Shown: positions 9,423 through 18,113 of the stretch, one piece after another
How positions within the stretch are numbered: position 1 is the stretch's first letter
Layout: each line of letters starts with the position of its first letter
From: an uncultured Eubacteriales bacterium
Lineage (GTDB): Bacteria; Bacillota; Clostridia; Christensenellales; CAG-138
Reading direction: 5' to 3'
NCBI GenBank assembly: GCA_902765005.1
Contig: CACWYB010000014.1
Location: 1 to 37,452, forward strand
Length of the DNA: 37,452 nucleotides
The notes under the pieces: generated by a model
Seen by the model: the letters and a program-made list of their open reading frames with translations, nothing else
What the model was told of the DNA's origin: nothing
The model's database searches: none
Translations under genes and position numbers: made by a program

Positions 9423-10990
9423 GCACTGCAGAAAAAGCCATGAAGCGCCCCCCCTCCTCCGAGAGGAAGACCGTGCTGCGCAAGGACGCCCCGGCAGAGG
9501 CCCCGGAGAAAAAGCCCGCCGTTCGCAAGCCCCGGGCGAAAAAGCAGCCGCCTTTGAAGGTGCTCCTCTGCGCCAGCGAAGCCATGCCCTTCATCAAGAC
9601 CGGGGGCCTGGCGGACGTTGTGGGCGCCCTGCCCGTGGCCCTCAACCAGGAGGGACTGGACGTGCGGGTGATCCTGCCCAAGTATCGGCTGATCCCCTAT
9701 TCCTACATCTGCTCCATGGAGCATGTGACGGACTTCACCGTGCTCATGGGCGGGGACAGGCTCTACTGCGGCATCGACACCATGGTGGAGAACGGGGTCC
9801 GCTATTATTTCGTGGACAACCTGGCCCTCTTCGGCGGGGACCAGGTCTACACCGGCGGCCAGGAGGAGGGCTATAAGTTCGCCTTCTTCTGCCGGGCCAT
9901 TCTGGAGGCCCTGCCTCGGATCGACTTCTTCCCGAACGTGCTCCACGGCAACGACTGGCAGTGCGGGCTTTTGAGCGTGCTGCTGCGGGCCCAGTACGGC
10001 ATCGACGAGCGGTATCGGGCCATCCGCACGGTCTACACCATCCACAACCTGAAGTTCCAGGGGCTCTTTGACTTCGACCGGCTCAACGCCAGTCTGGGCC
10101 TGAACAGAGGCTACAACTCCGTGGACAACCTGGAGTTCTACGGGCTTCTGTCCTGCATGAAGGGCGGCATCGTGTTCTCCGACCGGGTCACCACCGTGAG
10201 CCCCACCTACGCGGAGGAGATCAAGTCTGCCTACTACGGCGAGCGGCTGGACGGCCTGATGCGCAAGCGGCAGAACGTGCTCTCCGGCATTTTGAACGGC
10301 ATCGACACCGACGCCTACGACCCGGAGAACGACCGGTTCCTCCGCGTCACCTTCAGCGCCGACAACCGGCGGGGCAAGGCCGTGCTAAAGGCGGACCTGC
10401 AGCAGGAGTGCGGCCTGGAGCAGCGGCCGGAGGCGGCCCTCATCGGCTTCATCGCCCGGCTCACCGCCCAGAAGGGCCTGGACCTCATCGAGCGGGTGCT
10501 GGACGACATCATGCGCCAGGACGTGCAGATCGTGTTCCTGGGCAAGGGCGACCGGCACTATGAGGACTTCATCCGCACGGCCCAGTGGAAGTATCCCGGT
10601 CGGGTGGCCGCCCGGGTGGAGATGAACGAGGCCCTGGCCCACCGGGTCTACGCGGGCACGGACCTGTTCCTCATGCCCAGCCAGTTCGAGCCCTGCGGCC
10701 TCTCCCAGATGATCGCCATGCGCTACGGCTCCATCCCCATCGTGCGGGAGACCGGGGGCCTGAAGGACAGCGTGCAGCCCTTCAACGTGTACACCGACGA
10801 GGGCAACGGCTTCTCCTTCTCCAACTACAACGCCCACGACATGCTCTACACCATCGAGCGGGCGGTGGCCTACTTCCACGACGAGCCCCTGTGGGATCGG
10901 CTGGTGAAGCGGGCCATGAACACGGATTTCTCCTGGCATAAATCCGCTCTGGTATACAAGCAGCTCTATGAGGAGCTCATGAAGCAATAA
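9419..10990 (+). CDS. glgA: Glycogen synthase (GT5), ADP-glucose type
   Basis: A 523-residue glucosyltransferase adding glucose from ADP-glucose to glycogen. The ADP-glucose loop KTGGLADVVG begins at K60. The GT-B C-terminal half carries IGFIARLTAQKGLDL and the retaining-GT motif PSQFEPCGLSQMIAMRYG followed by PIVRETGGLKD. It begins with a ~45-residue extension rich in Lys, Pro, Ala and Arg that ordinary GlgA lacks; the catalytic domain begins only at LKVLLCASEA. The ATG overlapping the glgD stop supports this longer start, although no alternative start is well placed in the extension. Last of the four coupled glg genes. Confidence 0.95.
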   Translation: MSTAEKAMKRPPSSERKTVLRKDAPAEAPEKKPAVRKPRAKKQPPLKVLLCASEAMPFIKTGGLADVVGALPVALNQEGLDVRVILPKYRLIPYSYICSMEHVTDFTVLMGGDRLYCGIDTMVENGVRYYFVDNLALFGGDQVYTGGQEEGYKFAFFCRAILEALPRIDFFPNVLHGNDWQCGLLSVLLRAQYGIDERYRAIRTVYTIHNLKFQGLFDFDRLNASLGLNRGYNSVDNLEFYGLLSCMKGGIVFSDRVTTVSPTYAEEIKSAYYGERLDGLMRKRQNVLSGILNGIDTDAYDPENDRFLRVTFSADNRRGKAVLKADLQQECGLEQRPEAALIGFIARLTAQKGLDLIERVLDDIMRQDVQIVFLGKGDRHYEDFIRTAQWKYPGRVAARVEMNEALAHRVYAGTDLFLMPSQFEPCGLSQMIAMRYGSIPIVRETGGLKDSVQPFNVYTDEGNGFSFSNYNAHDMLYTIERAVAYFHDEPLWDRLVKRAMNTDFSWHKSALVYKQLYEELMKQ

Positions 10991-11032
10991 CCCCTTCGAC
11001 CAATCCCATCTCCACGAGGAAACTAAAAGGAC

Positions 11033-12007
11033 ATGGAAACCAAAGTAAGACGCATCGGCATCCTGACCAGCGGCGGCGACGCCCCCGGCATGAACGCGGC
11101 CATCCGGGCCGCAGTCCGCAACTGTATCCACCACGGCATCACCCCCATCGGCATCCGCCGGGGGTACAACGGCCTCATCCAGGGGGACACCTTCGAGATG
11201 GACGCCCGCTCGGTGAACAACCTGAGCAACCGGGGCGGCACCATCCTCTACACCGCCCGCTGCAAGGAGTTTACCACCCCGGAGGGGGTCCAGCAGGCGG
11301 TGCGCACCTGCCGGTACGCGGGCATCGACGGCATCATCGCCATCGGCGGCGACGGCACCTTCCGGGGCGCCGGGAAGCTTTCCGAGGCGGGCATCAACAC
11401 CGTGGGCGTTCCCGCCACCATCGACAACGACATCGGCTGCTCCCACTACACCATCGGCTTCGACACCGCCGCCAACACCGCCATCGAGTGCATCGACAAG
11501 CTTTCCGACACCATGCAGTCCCATGAGCGGGCCAGCGTGGTGGAGGTCATGGGCCGGCATGCGGGGCATCTGGCCGTGTATGTGGGCCTGGCTGTGGGCG
11601 CCACCGCCATATTGGTGCCGGAATTTCCGGTGAACCTGGAGCGGGACGTGATCGAAAAGGTCCGCGAGGGCCGCTACCGGGGCAAGCACCACTTCCTCAT
11701 CATCGTGGCCGAGGGCGTGGGCAAGTGCGACGAGATCGCCCAGCAGATCGAAGCCGCCACGGGCATCGACGCCCGGGTATCCATCCTGGGCCACATCCAG
11801 CGAGGCGGCAGCCCCACCGCCCGGGACCGCACCATGGCCGCCCGCATGGGCCACACCGCCGTGGAGGAGCTGGCCAAGGGCCACACCGATCTGGTGGTCT
11901 GCTACCGGGATTCTCACATCGTCACCATCCCCATAGCCGAGGCCCTGAGGATGACCAAGCCCCTGGACCCCTATATGTACAAGGTCGCCTACGACGTGAG
12001 TATTTGA
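11033..12007 (+). CDS. pfkA: ATP-dependent 6-phosphofructokinase
   Basis: A 324-residue glycolytic enzyme converting fructose-6-phosphate to fructose-1,6-bisphosphate. Signatures are GILTSGGDAPGMNA, GGDGT at 105-109 (a Gly rather than Asp after GGD, which marks ATP rather than pyrophosphate use), PATIDNDI with the catalytic Asp, VMGRHAGHLA and LGHIQRGGSPTARDR. It begins 42 bases after glgA on the same strand without a terminator between, so it is likely co-transcribed with the glycogen genes. A ribosome site (AAAAGG) precedes the ATG. Confidence 0.96.
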   Translation: METKVRRIGILTSGGDAPGMNAAIRAAVRNCIHHGITPIGIRRGYNGLIQGDTFEMDARSVNNLSNRGGTILYTARCKEFTTPEGVQQAVRTCRYAGIDGIIAIGGDGTFRGAGKLSEAGINTVGVPATIDNDIGCSHYTIGFDTAANTAIECIDKLSDTMQSHERASVVEVMGRHAGHLAVYVGLAVGATAILVPEFPVNLERDVIEKVREGRYRGKHHFLIIVAEGVGKCDEIAQQIEAATGIDARVSILGHIQRGGSPTARDRTMAARMGHTAVEELAKGHTDLVVCYRDSHIVTIPIAEALRMTKPLDPYMYKVAYDVSI

Positions 12008-12018
12008 GTTTTGCTTTT

Positions 12019-12080
12019 GTTCCTTTTTCTCTTCGGTGAAGAGAAAAAGGAACCGAAAAAGAGAAGCTCAGGAAGACAAA
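12019..12080. repeat. Three-hairpin repeat, partial copy B
   Basis: Perfect 16-bp hairpin 12019-12053 (loop GGT), followed by GAAAAAGAGAAGCTCAGGAAG, which matches the interior of copies C and inverted A. The rest of the element is missing and is replaced by a separate terminator. Confidence 0.7.
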
Positions 12081-12082
12081 AC

Positions 12083-12109
12083 AAAAAGCGCCCCAAGAGG
12101 CGCTTTTTT
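12083..12109 (+). terminator. Rho-independent terminator after pfkA
   Basis: Stem AAAAAGCGCC (12083-12092) with GGCGCTTTTT, 6-base loop, ending in a run of T. It closes the glg-pfkA operon. Confidence 0.88.
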
Positions 12110-12321
12110 GTTAAATATTGTTTTTGCAGGCTGTCAAGAAGGGGAGCAGAAGCGGCGTTCTTCCCCCCAAAGCTGTACAAAGGTACCGCGAGAGGGGGAA
12201 AACGCCGCTAATTTGCGGCGATGGAATGAAAAGAAATGGCGCTTGAGAGCGCCATTTCAACCTGCCAGTATGTTAAATTTGATCCGCCGCAAATGGTCTG
12301 CTGCCCTTATCGGCAGCCTGC
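12110..12321. other. Structured intergenic region with paired stems
   Basis: No gene is seen between pfkA and the DUF1292 gene (whole gap 12008-12321) apart from the hairpins listed. Inside, 12151-12167 pairs with 12194-12209 (9 bp, a bulged C, then 7 bp). 12211-12220 pairs with 12285-12294 (perfect 10 bp), enclosing a perfect 11-bp hairpin 12233-12258. A competing hairpin 12203-12220 uses arms of both helices. On the minus strand the 12233-12258 hairpin followed by CTTTTC may end the DUF1292 transcript. Confidence 0.5.
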
Positions 12322-12654
12322 TTATTTGCGGTCTTCGCAGTCGGCCTCGGGGCAGTTGGCGCAGTCCTCGTCGCAGAAGACCTCGTCCAGCATCTTCTCC
12401 ACGATCTCGGTGAGCTCGTCCATCTTGTCCTCGTCGGCGGGCAGGAAGATCTCGTCCTCGCCCTCCACGGTGACCTTCATGATATAGACCTCGGTCTCGG
12501 CGTCCTCGTCCTGCTCGGACTCCAGGTCGAAGAGGATGGCGTACTCCTGGCCCTCATGCTCAAAGTAATCCCAGACTTCCATCTGGAACTCGTTGCCCTC
12601 GTCGTCGGAAAAGGTGACCAGATCCAGTTCTTCGTTGTTGTTTATATCTTCCAT
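12322..12654 (-). CDS. DUF1292 domain protein with Cys-rich tail
   Basis: A 110-residue very acidic cytoplasmic protein of the DUF1292 family, widespread in Firmicutes, usually small, function unknown. The domain (LVTFSDDEGNEFQMEVWDYF ... YAILFDLES ... YIMKVTVEGED) occupies residues ~10-75. The C-terminus has a CDEDCANCPEADC cluster (four Cys in 13 residues) that could bind a metal, a common but not universal addition. The ribosome site AAAGGAG lies before the ATG. Divergently transcribed from the YheO-like regulator. Confidence 0.85.
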   Translation of the reverse strand: MEDINNNEELDLVTFSDDEGNEFQMEVWDYFEHEGQEYAILFDLESEQDEDAETEVYIMKVTVEGEDEIFLPADEDKMDELTEIVEKMLDEVFCDEDCANCPEADCEDRK

Positions 12655-12686
12655 GGTGTTTCTCCTTTGCTCTGTAAGATGGTGAT

Positions 12687-12715
12687 ATTCTACCCTATCC
12701 TTCTTGTTTTTTCAA
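12687..12715 (-). promoter_or_regulatory. Promoter of the DUF1292 gene
   Basis: Minus strand TTGAAA (12710-12715), 17-base spacer, TAGAAT (12687-12692), about 33 bases before the ATG. Confidence 0.7.
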
Positions 12716-12787
12716 TAGCCACTTTTTCGTTTTGCCGGGCGGAGCGGCGGCCCTCGGGGAAAAAAATGCGCAAATTCCAAAAAACAG

Positions 12788-12816
12788 TTGAAAAGACGCG
12801 GGTTTTTTTATATCAT
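12788..12816 (+). promoter_or_regulatory. Promoter of the YheO-like regulator
   Basis: TTGAAA (12788-12793), 17-base spacer, TATCAT (12811-12816), about 50 bases before the ATG at 12868. Confidence 0.7.
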
Positions 12817-12867
12817 ATTTTTATAAGAGAAGGTTGTCTTGGGCGCAAACAGGAAGGAAACAGGCAA

Positions 12868-13503
12868 ATGGATCTTGATTTTTATAAGCGGCTGGCCCAC
12901 GCGCTGGCCCTGGAATTCGGGGAAAACTGCGAGGTTTTGGTTCATGACCTGACGGGCGGTGACCCGGAGCATACCATCGTGGCCATTGAAAACGGCCATG
13001 TGTCCCACCGGCAGGAGGGGGACGGGCCCTCCCTGGTGGCCCTGGAGGCCATGCAGGAGCAGCACCCGGAGAACCTGAAGGACCGGTCCGGGTATCTTAT
13101 GAAGACCCACGACGGGCGGATCGTCAAGTCCAGCACGGTGTATATCCGCAACGATCAGGGGGCCGTGGAAGGCATCTTCTGCGTGAACTACGACATCACC
13201 AACCTGCTCATGGCCCAGCGGGCCGTGGAGAGCCTGCTCTCCCAGGAGGAGGCGACGCCCCGGGATTCCGCCAACATCCCCCAGAACATCAATGAGCTCC
13301 TGGACGATCTGATCGAACAGAGCGTGAAGAAGGTGGGCAAGCCTGTGGCCCTCATGACCAAGGACGACAAGATCGCCGCCATCCAGTTCCTCAACAACGC
13401 CGGGGCCTTCTTGGTCACCCGCAGCGGGGATAAGGTCAGCAAGTATTTCGGCATCAGCAAATACACCCTGTACTCCTATATTGAGGCCAGCAAGAATCTA
13501 TAA
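12868..13503 (+). CDS. YheO-like transcriptional regulator (PAS + HTH)
   Basis: A 211-residue regulator. Residues ~5-115 match the YheO PAS-like domain (LALEFGENCEVLVHDL, AIENGHVSHR, YLMKTHDGRIVKSSTVYIRN, GIFCVNYDIT). The C-terminal ~60 residues (MTKDDKIAAIQFLNNAGAFL ... KYFGISKYTLYSYI) form the HTH DNA-binding domain of that family. The family is cytoplasmic and its ligand is unknown. The start at 12868 has GGAAGG 10 bases upstream; in-frame extension further 5' crosses the promoter and is rejected. Possible targets are the neighbouring DUF1292 gene or itself; that is inference only. Confidence 0.85.
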   Translation: MDLDFYKRLAHALALEFGENCEVLVHDLTGGDPEHTIVAIENGHVSHRQEGDGPSLVALEAMQEQHPENLKDRSGYLMKTHDGRIVKSSTVYIRNDQGAVEGIFCVNYDITNLLMAQRAVESLLSQEEATPRDSANIPQNINELLDDLIEQSVKKVGKPVALMTKDDKIAAIQFLNNAGAFLVTRSGDKVSKYFGISKYTLYSYIEASKNL

Positions 13504-13518
13504 GACGGCTTTTTGTCC

Positions 13519-13645
13519 CTTTTTTCTCTTTGACGAAGAGAAAAAAGAACCGAAAAAGAGAAGCTTAGGAAGGCGAATAGGTTTAGCTTCCTAAGCATTT
13601 TTGTATTCCTAACGTTTTTTGGACACCTTTTCTTTCAGGAAAAGA
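13519..13645. repeat. Three-hairpin repeat, copy C (inverted relative to A)
   Basis: Hairpins at 13519-13547 (12-bp stem), 13563-13596 (GCTTAGGAA/TTCCTAAGC) and 13627-13644. The order and linkers (CCGAAAAAGAGAAGCTTAGG, GTATTCCTAA) match the reverse complement of copy A. It lies just after the regulator stop and probably terminates it. Confidence 0.75.
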
Positions 13646-13678
13646 TGTTTGTTTTTATTCTTTCCCCATTCTGCGTCC

Positions 13679-13706
13679 TTGCGCCGGGCGGCAAATCTGA
13701 TATAAT
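13679..13706 (+). promoter_or_regulatory. Promoter of the pyrophosphatase gene cluster
   Basis: TTGCGC (13679-13684), 16-base spacer, consensus TATAAT (13701-13706). TAAGGAGGG follows, 6 bases before the ATG at 13739. Confidence 0.75.
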
Positions 13707-13738
13707 AAAGTGTTACCAGTATGTAAGGAGGGATTCTC

Positions 13739-15346
13739 ATGGACCCCGTATATGTCTTTGGACACAAGAACCCGGACACCGACTCCATCGTGGCGGCCAT
13801 CGCCTACGCCAGCTTGCGCAACGCCCTGGGGGACCGGCAGTATGTGGCCTGCCGTCTGGGCGTGCTCAGCGACGAGACCACCCGCATCCTGCAGCGGTTC
13901 GGCTTTGAATCGCCCATGCGCCTCCACGACGTGCGCACCCAGGTGAAGGACCTGGCCTTCGACCGGCCGCCCATCCTGTCCGACGCGGTGACGGTCCACC
14001 GGGCCTGGGAACTCATGTATGAGAACGAGCACCCCTCCGTGTCGTTGCCCATCGCCGATGAGGAGGGCAAGCTCTTCGGCATGCTCACCACCGGCGACAT
14101 CGCCCAATACGACATGCGCTTCGTGGAGGAGACCCTGCTGAACGACGTGCCTCTCTTTAACCTCCTCTCCTGCCTGGACGGGCAGATCTGGGGGGACTAC
14201 GGGGACGTGACCGGCCTTTCCGGGGAGCTGTGCATCGCCGTCCCCGGCATGACCCAGGCGTTCCCGGAGGGCAGCATCGTGATCACCGGCCGGGACAGCG
14301 CCGTGCTTCAGGCCGCCTACGCCGCCGGGGCCGCCGCCGTCATCGTGTGCGGGGGCCAGCTCCAGCCGGAGGACATGGAAAAGCGGGGCAACACCGTGGT
14401 CATCACCACCCCCTACGATCCCTACCGGGCGGCCCGGCTCATGATCCAGTCCGTACCCGTGTCCCGGATCGCCCAAACGAAGGATCTGACCGCTTTCCAC
14501 GAGGACGATTATCTGGAGACGGTGAAGGAGGCCACCCTGAAAAGCCGTTATCGGAGCTACCCCATCCTGGACAGCCAGGAGAAGGTGGTGGGCACCCTGT
14601 CCCGGTACCACCTGCTGCGGCCCAACCGGAAGAAGGTGGTCCTGGTGGACCACAGCGAGACCGCCCAAAGCGTGGACGGACTGAACGAGGCCCAGATCCT
14701 GGCCATCATCGATCACCACCGCCTGGCGGACGTGGAGACCGTGGACCCCATCTACGTGCGCACGGAGGCCGTGGGCGCCAGCACCACCATCATCGCCACC
14801 ATGTTCCAGGAGCGGGGCATCATGCCCGGGCAGAAGTTGGCCGGGCTCATGGCTGCGGGCATCCTCTCCGACACCATCCTCTTCCAGTCCCCCACCTGCA
14901 CGGAGCGGGACAAGATCATGGCCGAGCGCATGGCCCGGCTCTCCGGTCTCTCCCTGTCGGAGCTGGGGAAGGACATCTTCTCCTCCATCCTCCCCGCCAA
15001 CGCGGATGTGAAGGAGCTGCTGTTCTCCGACTTCAAGCAGTTCCAGATCGCCGGCCACTCCCTGGGCATCGGCCAGTTCACCAGCACCGACTGCGAGCAG
15101 CTCATCTCCCGCCATGACGAGGTCATCAGCATCATGGAGGAGGAGCGGAATCAGCGGGGCTACGACATGCTCCTGTTCATGCTCACCGACGTGCTCAAGA
15201 GGAGCACCCGGCTGCTGGCCGTGGGAGAGCTGAACGAGCTGGGGCAGGTGTTCAACGTGAAATTCAAGAACAACGCGGCCATGCTCCCCGGGGTCATGAG
15301 CCGGAAGAAGCAGATTGTCCCGACCCTGTCCCTCATCTGGGGCTAA
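13739..15346 (+). CDS. Manganese-dependent inorganic pyrophosphatase, family II, with CBS and DRTGG domains
   Basis: A 535-residue soluble enzyme hydrolysing pyrophosphate. The DHH catalytic core begins at FGHKNPDTDS (residues 7-16). It is interrupted by a regulatory insert of CBS-DRTGG-CBS (about residues 70-300: DAVTVHRAWELM ... LFGMLTTGDI; IVITGRDSAVLQAAYAAG; LKSRYRSYPILD). It resumes with VDHSETAQ and IIDHHRLAD, and ends with the DHHA2 domain whose substrate-binding motif is SRKKQ near the C-terminus. In this subfamily (e.g. Clostridium perfringens enzyme) the insert binds adenine nucleotides, AMP/ADP inhibiting and diadenosine polyphosphates activating. Strong ribosome site AAGGAGGG. First gene of a seven-gene run. 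Confidence 0.95.
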   Translation: MDPVYVFGHKNPDTDSIVAAIAYASLRNALGDRQYVACRLGVLSDETTRILQRFGFESPMRLHDVRTQVKDLAFDRPPILSDAVTVHRAWELMYENEHPSVSLPIADEEGKLFGMLTTGDIAQYDMRFVEETLLNDVPLFNLLSCLDGQIWGDYGDVTGLSGELCIAVPGMTQAFPEGSIVITGRDSAVLQAAYAAGAAAVIVCGGQLQPEDMEKRGNTVVITTPYDPYRAARLMIQSVPVSRIAQTKDLTAFHEDDYLETVKEATLKSRYRSYPILDSQEKVVGTLSRYHLLRPNRKKVVLVDHSETAQSVDGLNEAQILAIIDHHRLADVETVDPIYVRTEAVGASTTIIATMFQERGIMPGQKLAGLMAAGILSDTILFQSPTCTERDKIMAERMARLSGLSLSELGKDIFSSILPANADVKELLFSDFKQFQIAGHSLGIGQFTSTDCEQLISRHDEVISIMEEERNQRGYDMLLFMLTDVLKRSTRLLAVGELNELGQVFNVKFKNNAAMLPGVMSRKKQIVPTLSLIWG

Positions 15347-15374
15347 ACCAAAAGAGACCTAAAGGGAGGTTCCC

Positions 15375-17096
15375 ATGCAGATATTCATTGACGGCAATCC
15401 GGTAGAGGCCCAGATCGGCGAGAGCCTGCTGTCCATTGTGCGGCGGCTGGGGCTGGATTCCTCAGACCTGGGCAAGCGCCCCCTGGCGGCGGACCTGGGC
15501 GGCGAGGTGTTCACCCTCAACTACGTGCCCTGGCGGACGCAGGATAAGCTGCCCGCCTCCGTGGGCTACCGGGAGCGGCGGGGCATCCGCCGCAGCAAGG
15601 GCAGGATCAAGCTGATCCGTTACGGGGAGCACCGGGGCGAGCGGATTTATGAGCGCACGCTCCTGTTCATCTTCTGCCTGGCGGTGCGGGAGCTGTTCCC
15701 CCAGGCCCACATCCAGATGAAATACGCCATCGGCGCCGGGATCTACATCACCCTGGAAAAGGAGACGCCCCTCACCAAGGACGAGGTCAGCGCCCTGCGG
15801 CAGAAATGCCGCCAGATCGTGGCGGCGGACTATGTGCTGGAACGCAAGCGGCTGGACATCGACGAGGCCATCGCCTTCTTCGAGAAGGACCACCAACAGG
15901 ACAAGGTGCGGCTGCTGAACTACCGGCAGTTCACCTTCTTCGACGTGTACCAGGTGAAGGACTATGTGGACTATTTCTACGGCGAGATGGCCCCCTCCAC
16001 CGGCTATGCCAGCGTGCTGGATCTAAAGTTCCAGGCGCCGGGCGTGCTGCTGCTGCGGCCCAGCAGCCAGGATGTGAACAAGCCCTCCACCCATGAAAAA
16101 TCCCCCCGGTTCGCCGCGGTGTTTGAAGAAAGCGACAGGTGGGGCCAGCTCATGCGCTGCGCTTCCGTGGCGGACCTGAACGACATGGTGGAGAGCGGCA
16201 GCGTCCGGGAGCTCATTCGGGTGAACGAAGCCCTCCATGAGAAGCGCTTTGCCGAGATCGCCGAGCAGATCGTCAAGCGCAACGCCCGGGCCATCCTGCT
16301 GGCGGGCCCCTCCTCCTCGGGAAAGACCACCAGCGCCAACCGGCTCTGCATCCAGCTTCGGGTGCTGGGCAAAACGCCCCTGCTCTTCTCCCTGGACGAT
16401 TACTATAAGGACCGGAGCCTGGTGGAGCCGGAGCCCGACGGCACCTTTGATTACGAGCATATCAAGATGATCGACGTGGAGCGGTTCAACGAGGACCTGT
16501 CCGCCCTGCTGCGGGGAGAGGTGGTCACGCCGCCCGCCTTCGATTTCTCCACGGGCAAGAGCCTGCCCGGTCACAGGACCATCCGGCTGGACGAAAACAC
16601 GCCCCTGGTCATCGAGGGGCTCCACGCCCTGAACCCCCAGATGCTCACCCCGGAGATCGACAGGAAGGACGTGTTCAAGCTCTACGTGTCCGCCCTGACC
16701 ACCCTGAACCTGGACGACCACAACCGGATACCCACCTCCGACGTGCGGCTGCTCAGGCGCCTGGTGCGGGACTATCTGACCCGGGGCGCCTCCGTGGAGC
16801 GGACGCTGGACATGTGGGACAGCGTGCAGCGGGGGGCCCAGCGGTGGATCTTCCCCTATCAGGAGAGCGCGGACGCCATCTTCAACTCCGCCCTGGTCTA
16901 TGAGCTGGCTGTGCTGAAGAAGCACATCTTCCCCCTGCTCCAGTCCGTGGACCCCGGCAGCGCCTGCTACGACCAGGTGCGCAGCATCATCAAGTTCCTG
17001 AACTACGTGCAGGATGCCCCGGTGGAGGATGAGATCCCGCCCACCAGCATCCTTCGGGAGTTCATCGGCGGCAACACCTTTTATCGCAAGGGCTGA
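15375..17096 (+). CDS. Nucleoside kinase (uridine kinase-like) with N-terminal TGS/ThrRS-like region
   Basis: A 573-residue two-part protein. Residues 1-~60 look like a TGS domain (IFIDGNPVEAQIGESLLSIV), followed by a segment like the second additional domain of threonyl-tRNA synthetase (to ~225). The C-terminal half is a P-loop kinase of the uridine kinase/phosphoribulokinase family: GPSSSGKTT at 311-319, LDDYYKDR, FDYEHIKMID and IEGLHALNP. This fused architecture is known from Firmicutes and Thermotogae and is annotated as nucleoside kinase; the role of the N-terminal part is not established. It begins 28 bases after the pyrophosphatase, AGGGAGG before the ATG. Confidence 0.9.
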   Translation: MQIFIDGNPVEAQIGESLLSIVRRLGLDSSDLGKRPLAADLGGEVFTLNYVPWRTQDKLPASVGYRERRGIRRSKGRIKLIRYGEHRGERIYERTLLFIFCLAVRELFPQAHIQMKYAIGAGIYITLEKETPLTKDEVSALRQKCRQIVAADYVLERKRLDIDEAIAFFEKDHQQDKVRLLNYRQFTFFDVYQVKDYVDYFYGEMAPSTGYASVLDLKFQAPGVLLLRPSSQDVNKPSTHEKSPRFAAVFEESDRWGQLMRCASVADLNDMVESGSVRELIRVNEALHEKRFAEIAEQIVKRNARAILLAGPSSSGKTTSANRLCIQLRVLGKTPLLFSLDDYYKDRSLVEPEPDGTFDYEHIKMIDVERFNEDLSALLRGEVVTPPAFDFSTGKSLPGHRTIRLDENTPLVIEGLHALNPQMLTPEIDRKDVFKLYVSALTTLNLDDHNRIPTSDVRLLRRLVRDYLTRGASVERTLDMWDSVQRGAQRWIFPYQESADAIFNSALVYELAVLKKHIFPLLQSVDPGSACYDQVRSIIKFLNYVQDAPVEDEIPPTSILREFIGGNTFYRKG

Positions 17097-17111
17097 GGGA
17101 GGCGAAGGACC

Positions 17112-18113
17112 ATGAAAAAAACGATCGCCGTTACCCTGCTGGCCCTGGGCTTTTTGACCCTGATCCTCTCGGCCGCCTTCACGGTGGTCCAGCTCACCGC
17201 CTCCGAGACCGCCTGGTTTGAGCAGGAGTTCACCAAGCTGGACCTGGCCACCCAGATGAACATGACCCTGGGGGACCTGGGAGCATCCGTCCGCACCCTG
17301 GTGGACTATATGAACGGCAATACCGAAACCATCGATCTGCTGGTCACCGTGGACGGGCAGCAGGTGCGCATGTTCGACATGGACATCGAGATCGTCCACA
17401 TGCGGGAGGTGCGGGAGCTGTGGCAGTGGTTCATGAGCACCCGAAACACCGGGCTGCTGCTGGGGGTGCTGCTGTGCCTGGGCGGCGTGATCCTGGATGG
17501 GAAGGACGCCCTGCGCAACGCCTGTGTGGGCTATTTCTGGGGCCTGGGCATCTTTCTGGTGCTGGTGGCCTTCGCGGGCACCTGGGCCGCCATCAGCTTC
17601 GACAGCTTTTGGACCGCTTTCCACCGGATCATCTTCCCCAACAGCGAGAATTGGCTGCTGCCCTATGAATCCCGGATGATCCAAATGCTGCCCTCCGCGC
17701 TGTTCCGGGATTTGGTTATGCGCATGGGCGGCCGGATGCTGGTGCTGTTTTTGAGCGTGGCCGGGGTGTGCGTGCTGATCCTGGTGCTGCAGCAGCGCAA
17801 GCTCCGCAGCGCCGAGCAAAATGTGGTGGGAGAGGCGCCCCAGACCCCGGAGGAGGAGCTCTCCGCCGTGAAGGGGCCAGACCTGCTCGCCGTGCACAAG
17901 AGGGCCAACATGACCGTGACCGAGCGGCGGAAGCTCAACGAGGAGATGGAGCGGCAAAAGCAGATCCTGGCGGCCCCGGACGAGGGGGAGGAAGCGGACC
18001 TGCGGGACGCGGAGCTGGACTCGCCCATGGAGAGCCGGCAAAAGATCGACTTTGCCCCCTTTGAGGGCAAGAAAGCGGAAGAGGAAGACGACGATTACGA
18101 TGAGCTACTTTGA
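17112..18113 (+). CDS. DUF1461/TIGR01906-type integral membrane protein with acidic tail
   Basis: A 333-residue membrane protein. There is an N-terminal helix at residues ~5-28, three further membrane segments at ~115-130, ~140-160 and ~215-238, and an extracytoplasmic loop. FDSFWTAFHRIIFPNSENW followed by LP..LFRDLVMRMG is characteristic of the TIGR01906/DUF1461 family, whose function is unknown. Beyond the last helix lies a ~95-residue cytoplasmic tail rich in Glu and Arg, ending in a run of Glu/Asp; the usual family member is shorter (~220 residues). It starts 15 bases after the kinase and its end overlaps tsaD by 14 bases. Confidence 0.8.
   Translation: MKKTIAVTLLALGFLTLILSAAFTVVQLTASETAWFEQEFTKLDLATQMNMTLGDLGASVRTLVDYMNGNTETIDLLVTVDGQQVRMFDMDIEIVHMREVRELWQWFMSTRNTGLLLGVLLCLGGVILDGKDALRNACVGYFWGLGIFLVLVAFAGTWAAISFDSFWTAFHRIIFPNSENWLLPYESRMIQMLPSALFRDLVMRMGGRMLVLFLSVAGVCVLILVLQQRKLRSAEQNVVGEAPQTPEEELSAVKGPDLLAVHKRANMTVTERRKLNEEMERQKQILAAPDEGEEADLRDAELDSPMESRQKIDFAPFEGKKAEEEDDDYDELL

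Noticed and set aside
16023-18041. 672-codon minus-strand frame opposite the nucleoside kinase and DUF1461 genes
   Set aside because: Spans two well-supported plus-strand genes and has shadow-type composition.
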